64,000 nucleotides of DNA from Arcicella rigui (GTDB lineage: Bacteria; Bacteroidota; Bacteroidia; Cytophagales; Spirosomataceae), in NCBI RefSeq assembly GCF_034929435.1, contig NZ_JAYFUM010000005.1, positions 186,001 through 250,000 on the forward strand, given 5' to 3'. How positions within the stretch are numbered: the stretch's first letter is position 1; each line of letters opens with the position of its first letter. The notes beneath the pieces were generated by a model. It was not told where the DNA came from, did no database searches, and saw nothing but the letters and a program-made list of their open reading frames with translations. The position numbers and the translations under genes were made by a program. Below are positions 40,401 through 47,872 of the stretch, piece by piece.

Positions 40401-40800
40401 ATTAGAAGACGCTTTTGTGTTAAAGAGTACCCATTTTGCAAGTAGTTATATCGAAAATGTAGGAAACGGAAATTTTAAAATACATACTTTGCCGATTGAA
40501 GCACAGTTTGCACCTGTTTGCGGGCTTGTCATCAACGATTTCAATCACGATAAACATTTGGATATTCTTTTGGCAGGCAATTCATACAGTACAGAATCGT
40601 CCACGGGGCGTTATGATGCTCTTACGGGCTTACTTTTGGTAGGTAATGGCAAAGGAAATTTTGGAGTTAAAAAATCAGTGAAAACAGGTTTTTTAACGGA
40701 TAAAAATGCCAAAAGTTTAGTGAAAGTACGAGACAAAGACCAAAACTTTATCGTAGTAGGAAATAATTCAGACCAATTACAAATTTTTAAATACAAGTAA
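37459..40800 (+). CDS. FG-GAP/VCBS repeat lipoprotein with ASPIC/UnbV domain, second of a pair
   Basis: 1113 residues from the ATG at 37459. A longer frame from 37378 overlaps the upstream gene and is rejected because the true signal peptide (YFCFVLFISVFTAC, lipobox Cys25) starts here. The same plan as the upstream paralogue: SSSETGITFVNQV, Ca loops (DVNNDGFTDLY, DINQDGWLDIY, DYDNDGDKDLM), ASPIC segment (GTKVWLYADGKTQFQELNPY), a second propeller, and a terminal segment with GNGKGNFG. The pair clearly arose by duplication. It is followed 23 bases later by the alpha-galactosidase, so it belongs to the same uptake and breakdown operon. Confidence 0.88.
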   Translation: MQNIYQHKIYKYFCFVLFISVFTACKRSDTLFKELSSSETGITFVNQVEENDKYNVLEYMNIYTGAGVAAGDVNNDGFTDLYFSGNQVSGKLYLNKGNQAEGISFLDITEEAGIKTDRWCTGVSMVDINQDGWLDIYINVSGSAKFGKMANLLYINNGPSAKDKNLVTFTESAEAYGIAEKRQTMNASFFDYDVDGDLDLFLITNPADEMITGVNTVKDRLVKGESEGTDILYRNNGNHTFTDVSKEAGILMDGYSLGAAISDINQDGFPDIYVSNDFLTNDILYINNGDGTFTDKITEYLKHTSFASMGNDIADINNDGLTDIFVLDMLPEDNYRKKMLIPATGYDKFQLTLKKGYSAQYTRNTLQLNNGVVRTPKGNKVSFSEIAFLAGISSTDWSWSSLFADYDNDGDKDLMVTNGFYRDLGDLDYINYQFKSASPMGSEAVKRAEKLKAIHSLVKVPLNNYLYENNGDLTFSNRIEDWGFDSPSFSNGACYADLDNDGDLELVINEFNAEAKVYENRANELRQHHFITLKMKGASPNIQGIGTKVWLYADGKTQFQELNPYRGYESTVESTLHFGIGKSTAIDSLVVMWPNQQRQVILHPKINQILQVKYAPNSQLRTIDDNKNWLFQAVESSRFGNFVHQENDFVDFKQNPLLPHQHSQNGPCIAVGDVNGDGLEDFYVGGSSGFSGVFFWQNASGTFSQHPLNQHLQEEDTGALLFDADNDKDLDLYVVSGGTEFGIDTELYQDRLYFNDGKGNFTFQPKALPNTKSSGSCVQANDYDHDGDLDIFVGGRISVQNYPMPATNYLLRNDKGVFTDVTPPVLAKIGMVSSALWQDYDADGWDDLVIVGEFMPITFLKNLKGNFSVREKIEIPNSNGWWNVIASGDFDHDGDSDFVAGNLGLNTRYKANVDEPLQIHAKDFDKNGTLDPIMSYYIQGKNYISHTRDELAIQIPSMKLRFDSYKKYAETTFENSFMKQELEDAFVLKSTHFASSYIENVGNGNFKIHTLPIEAQFAPVCGLVINDFNHDKHLDILLAGNSYSTESSTGRYDALTGLLLVGNGKGNFGVKKSVKTGFLTDKNAKSLVKVRDKDQNFIVVGNNSDQLQIFKYK

Positions 40801-40823
40801 CAACCTTAGTAAAATCAAAATCT

Positions 40824-43034
40824 ATGTTGAAAGTAGCTCAAAAAACTTTGATACTCTTGTGTGCTGTAAGCCTCAGTTTTCTTGCACAAGCTCAAACAAT
40901 CGTTACCATTCCAATCGAAACAGAGCAGAATGCTTTGGTTTTACAAACGGATAAAGACAACCGTTTAGGAATTACTTATTTTGGAAAAAAGCTCGCAAAA
41001 AGTAGCGAAAATGCTTTGATTTCGAAAGAGTACCGCCTAAACGACTCAAATGCAGGTATTTATAATTCAGCTTATACCCCAAGCGGTACTTGGAGTTTGG
41101 TTGAACCAGCCTTGCAAATTACGCATGCCGACGGTAATACTTCATTAGAATTGAAGTACGTGAGTCACGAAACCAAACGCACAGATGCCAACGTGAGCCA
41201 AACCAATATCGTACTCAAAGACCCTGTATATGGCGTAGAAGTAACACTTTGCTACAAAGTGTATGCAAAAGAAAATACCATAGAGCAATGGACGCTCATT
41301 AAACACCAAGAAAAGAAGAACATTTTACTACAAAAATACGCTTCTGCCAACTTGTACTTTATGGCAGACAATTATTATTTACGCCATTATCACGGAGGAT
41401 GGGGACGTGAAATGAAGCCCGAAGAAACTTTATTGACGGCTGGTATCAAAACCTTGGATTCTAAATTAGGAACAAGAGCCAATCTTTTCCAACCGCCAAC
41501 TTTTATGATTTCATTCGACCGCCCAGCCACTGAAAACGAAGGAAATGTAATGTTAGGAACTTTGGCTTGGTCAGGAAATTTCAAGATTGATTTTGAAATG
41601 GATTTATATCACAACCTTCGTGTGTTGGCTGGTATCAATCCGCACGCTTCGGAGTACTCGCTTGCGGCAAATCAGGAATTCAAAACGCCTTCGTTTATTT
41701 ATACTTTTTCAAGTCATGGAAAAGGCGAAGCCAGTAGAAATATGCACGATTGGGCAAAAAAATACAGAATCTTGGATGGCGAAGGCAGTAGATTGACTTT
41801 ATTGAACAACTGGGAAGCAACTTATTTTGATTTTGATGAGACAAAATTAACAGGCTTGTTCAAAGACGCTAAAAAACTGGGCGTTGATATGTTTTTGTTG
41901 GATGATGGCTGGTTTGCGAATAAATATCCAAGAAATGGCGATGTAGCTGGTCTGGGCGATTGGCAAGAAAACCGTAAAAAATTACCCAATGGCATCGGTT
42001 ATTTGGTAAAAGAAGCCACCAAAGCAGGTGTAAAATTCGGGATTTGGGTTGAACCAGAAATGGTAAATCCAAAATCAGAATTGTATGAAAAACATAAAGA
42101 TTGGGTAATTCGTGAACCTGAAAGACCAGAACATTATTTCAGAAATCAATTGCCATTAGACCTCAGTAATCCAGAAGTACAAGATTTTGTATTTGGTGTT
42201 TTGGATAATTTATTCACCAAAAATCCAGAATTAGCCTTTATCAAATGGGATTGTAACGCCGTTACTTATAATGCACATTCGGCTTATTTACAAAAACAAG
42301 GCTTGCCACAAACACATCTGTATGTAGAATATGTACAAGGTTTGTACAAAGTATTAGAACGCATCAGGGCAAAATATCCTAAAGTACCAATGATGCTGTG
42401 TTCGGGCGGTGGCGGACGTGTGGACTACGAAGCATTGAAATACTTCACCGAATTTTGGTTGAGTGATAATACTGACCCATTAGAAAGAATTTTTATTCAA
42501 TGGGAATACTCATATTTCTATCCAGCCGTAGCACATTGTAATCACATTACCGATTGGAGTAAAGTAGGTTTGAAATTCCGTACAGACGTAGCCATGATGG
42601 GCAAAATGGGTTATGATATTGTAGTAAGTAATCTTACTGATAAAGAATTATTGTTCAGTCAGCAAGCACTTGAAAATTACAAAAGAATCAATCCTACCAT
42701 TTGGAAAGGCGATTTATATCGTTTGCAAAGTCCGTGGGAAAAACCTTTTGCTTCTTTGTTGTACAGCAATAAAGATAAAAGCCATGCAGTAATGTTTACT
42801 TATCTAACCACAAATCGTTTTGATATTATTTATAATCCGACGCCAATCAAGTTGAACGGATTAGACCCGAACAAAAAATATTCGGTAAAAGAAATCAACC
42901 TTTTCCCCGGAACAAGCTCAAGCTTAAAAACAGATTTAGTCTATTCTGGCGACTATTTAATGAATGTTGGTATCAATCCAGAATTATCAGGCAATAGAAC
43001 AAGTATTGTATTAGAATTAACAGAACTGAAGTAA
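40824..43034 (+). CDS. GH36 alpha-galactosidase, exported
   Basis: 736 residues. Signal peptide (ILLCAVSLSFLAQAQ), so periplasmic. N-terminal beta-sandwich (about 25-310) and catalytic barrel. Motifs include NNWEATYFDFDE (328-339), LLDDGWF (358-364), GIWVEPEMV (406-414), the nucleophile Asp476 in IKWDCN and the acid/base Asp548 in WLSDNTDP, so both catalytic residues are present. Hydrolyses terminal alpha-galactosyl residues with retention, as in raffinose, stachyose or galactomannan side chains. Position after susCD and FG-GAP genes and before a regulator and symporter supports a galactoside-use locus. Confidence 0.93.
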   Translation: MLKVAQKTLILLCAVSLSFLAQAQTIVTIPIETEQNALVLQTDKDNRLGITYFGKKLAKSSENALISKEYRLNDSNAGIYNSAYTPSGTWSLVEPALQITHADGNTSLELKYVSHETKRTDANVSQTNIVLKDPVYGVEVTLCYKVYAKENTIEQWTLIKHQEKKNILLQKYASANLYFMADNYYLRHYHGGWGREMKPEETLLTAGIKTLDSKLGTRANLFQPPTFMISFDRPATENEGNVMLGTLAWSGNFKIDFEMDLYHNLRVLAGINPHASEYSLAANQEFKTPSFIYTFSSHGKGEASRNMHDWAKKYRILDGEGSRLTLLNNWEATYFDFDETKLTGLFKDAKKLGVDMFLLDDGWFANKYPRNGDVAGLGDWQENRKKLPNGIGYLVKEATKAGVKFGIWVEPEMVNPKSELYEKHKDWVIREPERPEHYFRNQLPLDLSNPEVQDFVFGVLDNLFTKNPELAFIKWDCNAVTYNAHSAYLQKQGLPQTHLYVEYVQGLYKVLERIRAKYPKVPMMLCSGGGGRVDYEALKYFTEFWLSDNTDPLERIFIQWEYSYFYPAVAHCNHITDWSKVGLKFRTDVAMMGKMGYDIVVSNLTDKELLFSQQALENYKRINPTIWKGDLYRLQSPWEKPFASLLYSNKDKSHAVMFTYLTTNRFDIIYNPTPIKLNGLDPNKKYSVKEINLFPGTSSSLKTDLVYSGDYLMNVGINPELSGNRTSIVLELTELK

Positions 43035-43117
43035 TGATGTAAAATATTATGTATTCTTAGTAGATTGCAAAAATATCCAATGAACGAGCATTAGTACTGT
43101 GCGAAGAATTGTGAAAG

Positions 43118-43225
43118 TTGTTGATTTCGGGTATCGGATTTCGGCTTTATAAAACACATTATTTAGAAGTGTTTTTTATGAAGTCATTTTATCCGAAATC
43201 AGAAACCCCAAATCCCAAATCTTCC
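43118..43225. repeat. Inverted degenerate word array, locus D
   Basis: Left arm GATTTCGGGTATCGGATTTCGG (43122-43143, given as its first 20 bases: GATTTCGGGTATCGGATTTC); right arm words CCGAAATC, AGAAACCCC, AAATCCCAAATC (43192-43220). The words are shared with locus C. The centre holds a smaller AACAC.../...GTGTTT hairpin. Confidence 0.6.
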
Positions 43226-43295
43226 ATAATACTCAAGCTTTTCGTGCAGTACAAACTAAGAATACATAATATATCACTTACTCATTCTGACACAA

Positions 43296-44312
43296 ATGAG
43301 AGACCTTTTCGAGAAAATACAAGAATTAGAAGATATTCCAACCTACTCAAAACATGAACAGTTGGTTCAAGGAGTTATCAATGCTATTCAAGAAAAATTA
43401 TTGACCAAAGGGCAAGCTTTGCCTTCTGTCAATAATATGATAAAAGAATTTGGCTTTGCCCGTGAAACCATCACGAAAGCGTACAAAGAGCTAAAAGACA
43501 GAGGAATTATCGAATCTAAAAATAGATTGGGCTATTTTGTTGCCAATGAATCTATCGACCAAACCTTGAAAGTAGCACTATTGATGTTTGGTTTCGATAC
43601 TTTTCAAGAGATTTTTTATAGAAATTTCAGAGAAACTTTGGGCGAAAATGTTCATTTAGATGTTTTTTTTCATCACAACAACATAGAAGTATTTGAAACC
43701 ATTCTTGGGCATATCAAAGGAAAGTACGGAATGTATGTAGTAGCACCGATTCCGCATCCCAAAACGGCCGCTTTGTTGCAAGCGATTCCTACAAATAAGT
43801 TTTTGATGTTTGATAGATACGAGCCAATGGAAGGCGACTTTAGTTATCTCTCTCAAGAATTTGGAGAAGCTACTTATAATGCTTTCGTAGAATTAGCCGA
43901 TGCCATCAAGAAATTCGACGAAGTAATCTTTTTTTACGAGCCAGTTTCAGCCATTCCGATTGAAATTCTAAAATCATTCAAGAAGTTTTGTAAAAATTAC
44001 CAAGTAAAAGGTACTATAAAAGTAAATTATACAGCAGGTTCATTAGAAAAAGGGAAAGTATATTTTACTTTAGACAACGCCTGTATTGTATCAATTCTCA
44101 AAGATTGTAAAACCAAAAATTACAAATTAGGTGAAGACTTTGGCATACTTTCACATAATGACGAACCAGTAAAAGAAATACTTTGGGACGGCATAACGAC
44201 CTATTCAGTTGATTTTGGAGAAATGGGACGCAAAGCAGCTACTTACGTTTTAACTCGAAAAAAAGTACAAGAAATATTACCAACCGTATTAATTAGAAGA
44301 AATTCATTGTGA
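43296..44312 (+). CDS. GntR-type transcriptional regulator with periplasmic-binding-like sensor domain
   Basis: 338 residues. Winged helix-turn-helix at about 20-85 (GQALPSVNNMIKEFGFARETITKAYKEL, RGIIESKNRLGYFV), of the GntR family. The rest (about 90-338) looks like the LacI/ribose-binding sensor fold (KVALLMFGFDTFQEIFYRNF, YVVAPIPHP, GEDFGILSHNDEPVKEIL, LPTVLIRRNS). This combination usually senses a sugar. Its stop overlaps the GTG of the symporter by 4 bases, so the two are translationally coupled. It probably controls the galactoside genes around it; no operator could be identified with confidence. Confidence 0.88.
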   Translation: MRDLFEKIQELEDIPTYSKHEQLVQGVINAIQEKLLTKGQALPSVNNMIKEFGFARETITKAYKELKDRGIIESKNRLGYFVANESIDQTLKVALLMFGFDTFQEIFYRNFRETLGENVHLDVFFHHNNIEVFETILGHIKGKYGMYVVAPIPHPKTAALLQAIPTNKFLMFDRYEPMEGDFSYLSQEFGEATYNAFVELADAIKKFDEVIFFYEPVSAIPIEILKSFKKFCKNYQVKGTIKVNYTAGSLEKGKVYFTLDNACIVSILKDCKTKNYKLGEDFGILSHNDEPVKEILWDGITTYSVDFGEMGRKAATYVLTRKKVQEILPTVLIRRNSL

Positions 44313-45913
44313 ATATTTCTGCTTTACTCTTTTTTTTACTTTTCAATGGAATCATCGCTCTGGTTTCTTGGAAAAAGCTATTCAGAGAAAAAAGTAAAAC
44401 TTCTGAAGAGTACTTTTTAGGAAAAAGAAATCTTGGTTTTGTATTAGTAGGAAGTTTACTTTTTTTGACGAATATCAACGGCGTACAATTTATCGGAGAA
44501 AACGAATCCGTTTATACCAATAACATGACGGTAATGGCTTGGGGGCTTACTTCGGTTTTTGCTATGATTATCGTTTCGGAGTTTTTTATGCCTATTTATT
44601 TACGTGGAGGCTTCATTACTACGCCCGATTTTTTAGAAGAACGCTTTGACTCAAGTACCAAAACCATTGTTAGTATTATTTTTCTCATCAGTTATTTAGT
44701 GAATATGCTTCCAACCGTACTTTATGGTGGGGCGGTAGTTTTCAACGGAATCTTTGATTTTTCAGAAATAATCGGGATAAGTAACTGGTCGATGCTCTGT
44801 ATATTGACTTGTGTATTTGGGCTTATTGGAGCTACTTATACACTTTTAGGAGGCATCAGAGTAGTGGCAGTTTCAGACTCACTTTTAGGCATTGGCTTAT
44901 TGATTGGCGGATTGAGTCTCCCTTACTTTGGTTTAAAAGTATTAGGTAGCGGTAGTCTTCAAGAAGGTTTGCGTATCATTTTATCTTCTAATACTTCTCA
45001 TCTCAACGCCATAGGCAAATCTACCGACGCTATTCCTTTCAGCACACTTTTTACAGGCATGATACTGGTAAACCTCAATTATTGGGGCATGGAACAGTTC
45101 ATCGTACAAAGAACATTGTCTTCGAGAAATTTAGCAGAAAGCCAGAAAGGAATTGCTTTGGCAGCATTAGGGAAACTATTTGCTCCTTTGATTATCAATC
45201 TTCCCGGCATTATTGCTGTGCATTTATATCCACGAATTGCCAATACTGCTGAAGTTTTCCCCAAACTTGCAGGCGATGTATTGCCGCCTATTTTAGTTGG
45301 ATTAGTGGCATCGGTCATTTTCGGAGCTACTATCACAGCTTTCAATGCAGGGCTGAATAGTAGCAGTACTCTTTTTGTAATGAATATTTACAAACCTTAT
45401 TTACAGAAAAAGAGCCAAACAAGTACCATAAACGACTATCAACTTGTAAGAATTGGAAAGCGATTTCAGCTCTTTGCTACCCTGATAGCCTTGTGTATTG
45501 CACCATTTATTTACTTTGCCAAAGGCGGTTTTTATACTTATTTACAAATGGTAGGAGGGGCTTTTAGCGTACCTATTTTTATGGTAATTTTTATTGGATT
45601 TATTACCAAAAAATTACCAGCGATTGCGGTAAAAATTGGCTTATTTTTCTTCGTGATTTGTTACGTTGCCTCACAATTATTGTTTGATACAGGAATCCAC
45701 TACTTACACGTTTTAGCCATTTTATTTGTGCTTACTTCTTGTATCATGTTGATAATAGGGCGTTTATTTCCCCAAGCCGAAGCCTATCGTCCTAAAGAAA
45801 ATAGTGGAATAGATATACAACCGTGGAAAGAACGACATTACTTTCATCTCATACTTTTGGTGTTGATGGTACTGGTATTTATTTTATTTTCAACTTTAGG
45901 GATTGCAAGCTAA
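44309..45913 (+). CDS. Sodium/solute symporter (SSS, SLC5-like), sugar-type
   Basis: 534 residues with about 13-14 membrane helices. GTG start overlapping the upstream stop. Family signs: EEYFLGKRNLGFVLVGSLLF, NINGVQFIGENESVY, FITTPDFLEERFDSSTK, GGIRVVAVSDSLLG and NLNYWGMEQFIVQRTL. These resemble the sugar branch of the solute:sodium symporters (SGLT/YidK-like) more than proline or acetate carriers. It should take a monosaccharide or small glycoside across the inner membrane with Na+. Its context suggests galactose released by the upstream alpha-galactosidase, by inference. Confidence 0.88.
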   Translation: MNISALLFFLLFNGIIALVSWKKLFREKSKTSEEYFLGKRNLGFVLVGSLLFLTNINGVQFIGENESVYTNNMTVMAWGLTSVFAMIIVSEFFMPIYLRGGFITTPDFLEERFDSSTKTIVSIIFLISYLVNMLPTVLYGGAVVFNGIFDFSEIIGISNWSMLCILTCVFGLIGATYTLLGGIRVVAVSDSLLGIGLLIGGLSLPYFGLKVLGSGSLQEGLRIILSSNTSHLNAIGKSTDAIPFSTLFTGMILVNLNYWGMEQFIVQRTLSSRNLAESQKGIALAALGKLFAPLIINLPGIIAVHLYPRIANTAEVFPKLAGDVLPPILVGLVASVIFGATITAFNAGLNSSSTLFVMNIYKPYLQKKSQTSTINDYQLVRIGKRFQLFATLIALCIAPFIYFAKGGFYTYLQMVGGAFSVPIFMVIFIGFITKKLPAIAVKIGLFFFVICYVASQLLFDTGIHYLHVLAILFVLTSCIMLIIGRLFPQAEAYRPKENSGIDIQPWKERHYFHLILLVLMVLVFILFSTLGIAS

Positions 45914-46102
45914 CCAAAGGACTGAGATACTTTGTATATTTGTACATTAATAAAAGTAATTTTTTGTATAATATTTGGCAAAAAGATGATTTGCCGAAGA
46001 ATCTTCTGTAAATCTTAATAAAACCAATTAAAATAATTATTTTTGGTTTCTTTTATCCAAGAAATTAGTTGAAATAAGTTTTTAACAAGAAAAAATTAAA
46101 CT

Positions 46103-47185
46103 ATGTCAAGTTTATCTTCTCAAAAAGGCGTATTGCACGGAGATGCAGTGCAAGAGCTCTTCGAAATCGCTAAAAAGCATCAATTTGCTTTACCAGCCGT
46201 AAATGTTACGGGTACAGATACAGTAAATGGCGTTTTGGAAGCGGCTAAAGCGGTTAATTCACCAGTAATTATCCAGTTCTCAAATGGTGGAGCTCAGTTC
46301 TATGCTGGAAAATCTTTACCAAATGGCAAACAAGAAGCTTCAATTGCAGGTGCTATTTCGGGTGCTCATCACGTACACCAATTAGCAGAAGTTTATGGTG
46401 TTCAAGTAATTTTACATACTGACCACTGTGCTAAAAAATTGTTACCTTGGTTAGACGGTTTGTTGGATGCTGGCGAGAAGTTTTATGCTGAACATGGTAA
46501 GCCATTGTTCTCTTCACACATGATTGACCTTTCTGAAGAGCCAATCGAAGAAAACATCGAAATCTGTAAAACATATCTTGAGAGAATGGCTAAATTAGGC
46601 ATGACTCTTGAAATCGAATTAGGTGTTACAGGTGGTGAAGAAGATGGCGTTGATAACTCTGATGTTGATTCGTCTAAATTATATACTCAGCCTTCAGAAG
46701 TAGCTTATGCTTATGAAGAATTGAGCAAAGTATCTCACCGTTTTACGATTGCTGCTGCTTTCGGAAACGTACACGGTGTTTATAAGCCAGGTAACGTGAA
46801 ACTGTCTCCAGTAATTCTTCATAATTCTCAAGAATATGTGAAAGAGAAATTCGGTTTAACTGCTGAGAAACCAATCAACTTTGTATTCCATGGTGGTTCT
46901 GGTTCTTCTCGTGAAGAAATCCGTGAAGCTCTTTCTTATGGTGCTATCAAAATGAACATTGATACTGACTTACAATGGGCATTCTGGGAAGGTATTTTGG
47001 GATACTACAAAGCAAACGAAGGATATTTACAAGGACAAATCGGAAACCCTAAAGGTGAAGATGCTCCGAATAAAAAATACTATGACCCACGTGTTTGGTT
47101 GCGTAAAGGTGAAGACACTTTCGTTAGCCGTTTGAAATTAGCATTTGAAGATTTGAATGCTGCTAACGCAAATCAGTACTTATAA
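46103..47185 (+). CDS. fbaA: Class II fructose-bisphosphate aldolase
   Basis: Cleaves fructose-1,6-bisphosphate to DHAP and glyceraldehyde-3-phosphate in glycolysis and runs in reverse in gluconeogenesis; Zn-dependent and cytoplasmic. 360 residues, class IIA length. Motifs are ILHTDHCAKKLLPW with catalytic Asp107 and zinc ligand His108, ELGVTGGEEDGVDN, AAAFGNVHGVYKPGNV, NFVFHGGSGSS and KMNIDTDLQWAFWEGI. Codons strongly favour GGT, GCT and AAC, as in highly expressed genes. A terminator follows at 47211. Confidence 0.96.
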   Translation: MSSLSSQKGVLHGDAVQELFEIAKKHQFALPAVNVTGTDTVNGVLEAAKAVNSPVIIQFSNGGAQFYAGKSLPNGKQEASIAGAISGAHHVHQLAEVYGVQVILHTDHCAKKLLPWLDGLLDAGEKFYAEHGKPLFSSHMIDLSEEPIEENIEICKTYLERMAKLGMTLEIELGVTGGEEDGVDNSDVDSSKLYTQPSEVAYAYEELSKVSHRFTIAAAFGNVHGVYKPGNVKLSPVILHNSQEYVKEKFGLTAEKPINFVFHGGSGSSREEIREALSYGAIKMNIDTDLQWAFWEGILGYYKANEGYLQGQIGNPKGEDAPNKKYYDPRVWLRKGEDTFVSRLKLAFEDLNAANANQYL

Positions 47186-47210
47186 TTAAGCATTGTATAA
47201 AAACAGTATC

Positions 47211-47242
47211 GAAGGCTTCATCTCATGGTGAAGCCTTCTTTG
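47211..47242 (+). terminator. Terminator after fbaA
   Basis: A 10-bp perfect stem GAAGGCTTCA/TGAAGCCTTC (47211-47220 with 47229-47238), an 8-base loop and a T-rich tail. Confidence 0.85.
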
Positions 47243-47273
47243 TTGATAAAGCTATATTTTTCTTAAAATCAGA

Positions 47274-47303
47274 TTGTATTCTTGAAAAATATGCTTAACT
47301 TTG
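47274..47303 (+). promoter_or_regulatory. Promoter of rplS
   Basis: TTG at 47274-47276, a 19-bp spacer and TAACTTTG at 47296-47303. The leader from about 47310 to 47437 is long enough to fold, which fits autogenous control of a ribosomal-protein gene. Confidence 0.75.
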
Positions 47304-47437
47304 CACCCCAATTGAAGAGCAATTACGTGGCTGGGCAATCTGCATGAAGCAATTATTTGTTTATCAGACCTTTAAAGTTACCGCTGGTTGTCTTTTAGAT
47401 AAATTAATAAAGAATCTAACAGCAAAATAATCAAAAA

Positions 47438-47797
47438 ATGAGCGAGTTAATTAAATTCGTAGAAGCTGAAAATGCTGCACGCCGTGCAGAATTGCCCGAG
47501 TTTTCAGCAGGTGATACCATCAATGTTTACATCAAAATCCGTGAAGGAGCTAAAGAACGTATTCAGGTATTCCAAGGAACTGTAATCCAACGTCGTAACA
47601 GCGGTGCTGGTGAAATGTTTACAGTACGTAAAATTTCTAACGGTATCGGTGTAGAAAAAATCTTCCCTTTATTGTCACCAAACATCGAGAAAATCGAAGT
47701 ATTGCGTAAAGGTAAAGTACGTCGTGCAAGATTATTCTACTTACGTGGCAAACAAGGTAGAGCTGCGAAAGTTAGAGAGCAAATCAAGAAGAAATAG
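47438..47797 (+). CDS. rplS: 50S ribosomal protein L19
   Basis: 119 residues, the normal length. Sequence signs: FSAGDTINVYIKIREGAKERIQVFQGTVI (23-51), RRNSGAGEMFTVRKISNGIGVEKIFPL, IEVLRKGKVRRARLFYLRGKQGRAAK. L19 bridges the 30S and 50S subunits. It stands alone here, not with rpsP-rimM-trmD as in many bacteria, with its own strong promoter and a strong bidirectional terminator. Codon use is that of highly expressed genes. Confidence 0.97.
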   Translation: MSELIKFVEAENAARRAELPEFSAGDTINVYIKIREGAKERIQVFQGTVIQRRNSGAGEMFTVRKISNGIGVEKIFPLLSPNIEKIEVLRKGKVRRARLFYLRGKQGRAAKVREQIKKK

Positions 47798-47815
47798 TCT
47801 TTCTATATTTTCATT

Positions 47816-47850
47816 AAAAAAGGTCGTTCAAATTGAACGACCTTTTTGTT
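47816..47850. terminator. Bidirectional terminator between rplS and the acyl-CoA dehydrogenase
   Basis: A 10-bp core GGTCGTTCAA/TTGAACGACC (47822-47831 with 47833-47842) flanked by five A and five T that extend the stem, serving both convergent genes. Confidence 0.85.
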
Positions 47851-47872
47851 TTTCTACCAATCTATCTGTTTA

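Noticed and set aside
43118..43357. 79-codon reading frame before the GntR gene
   Set aside because: It is made of word-array DNA and overlaps the regulator start in another frame.
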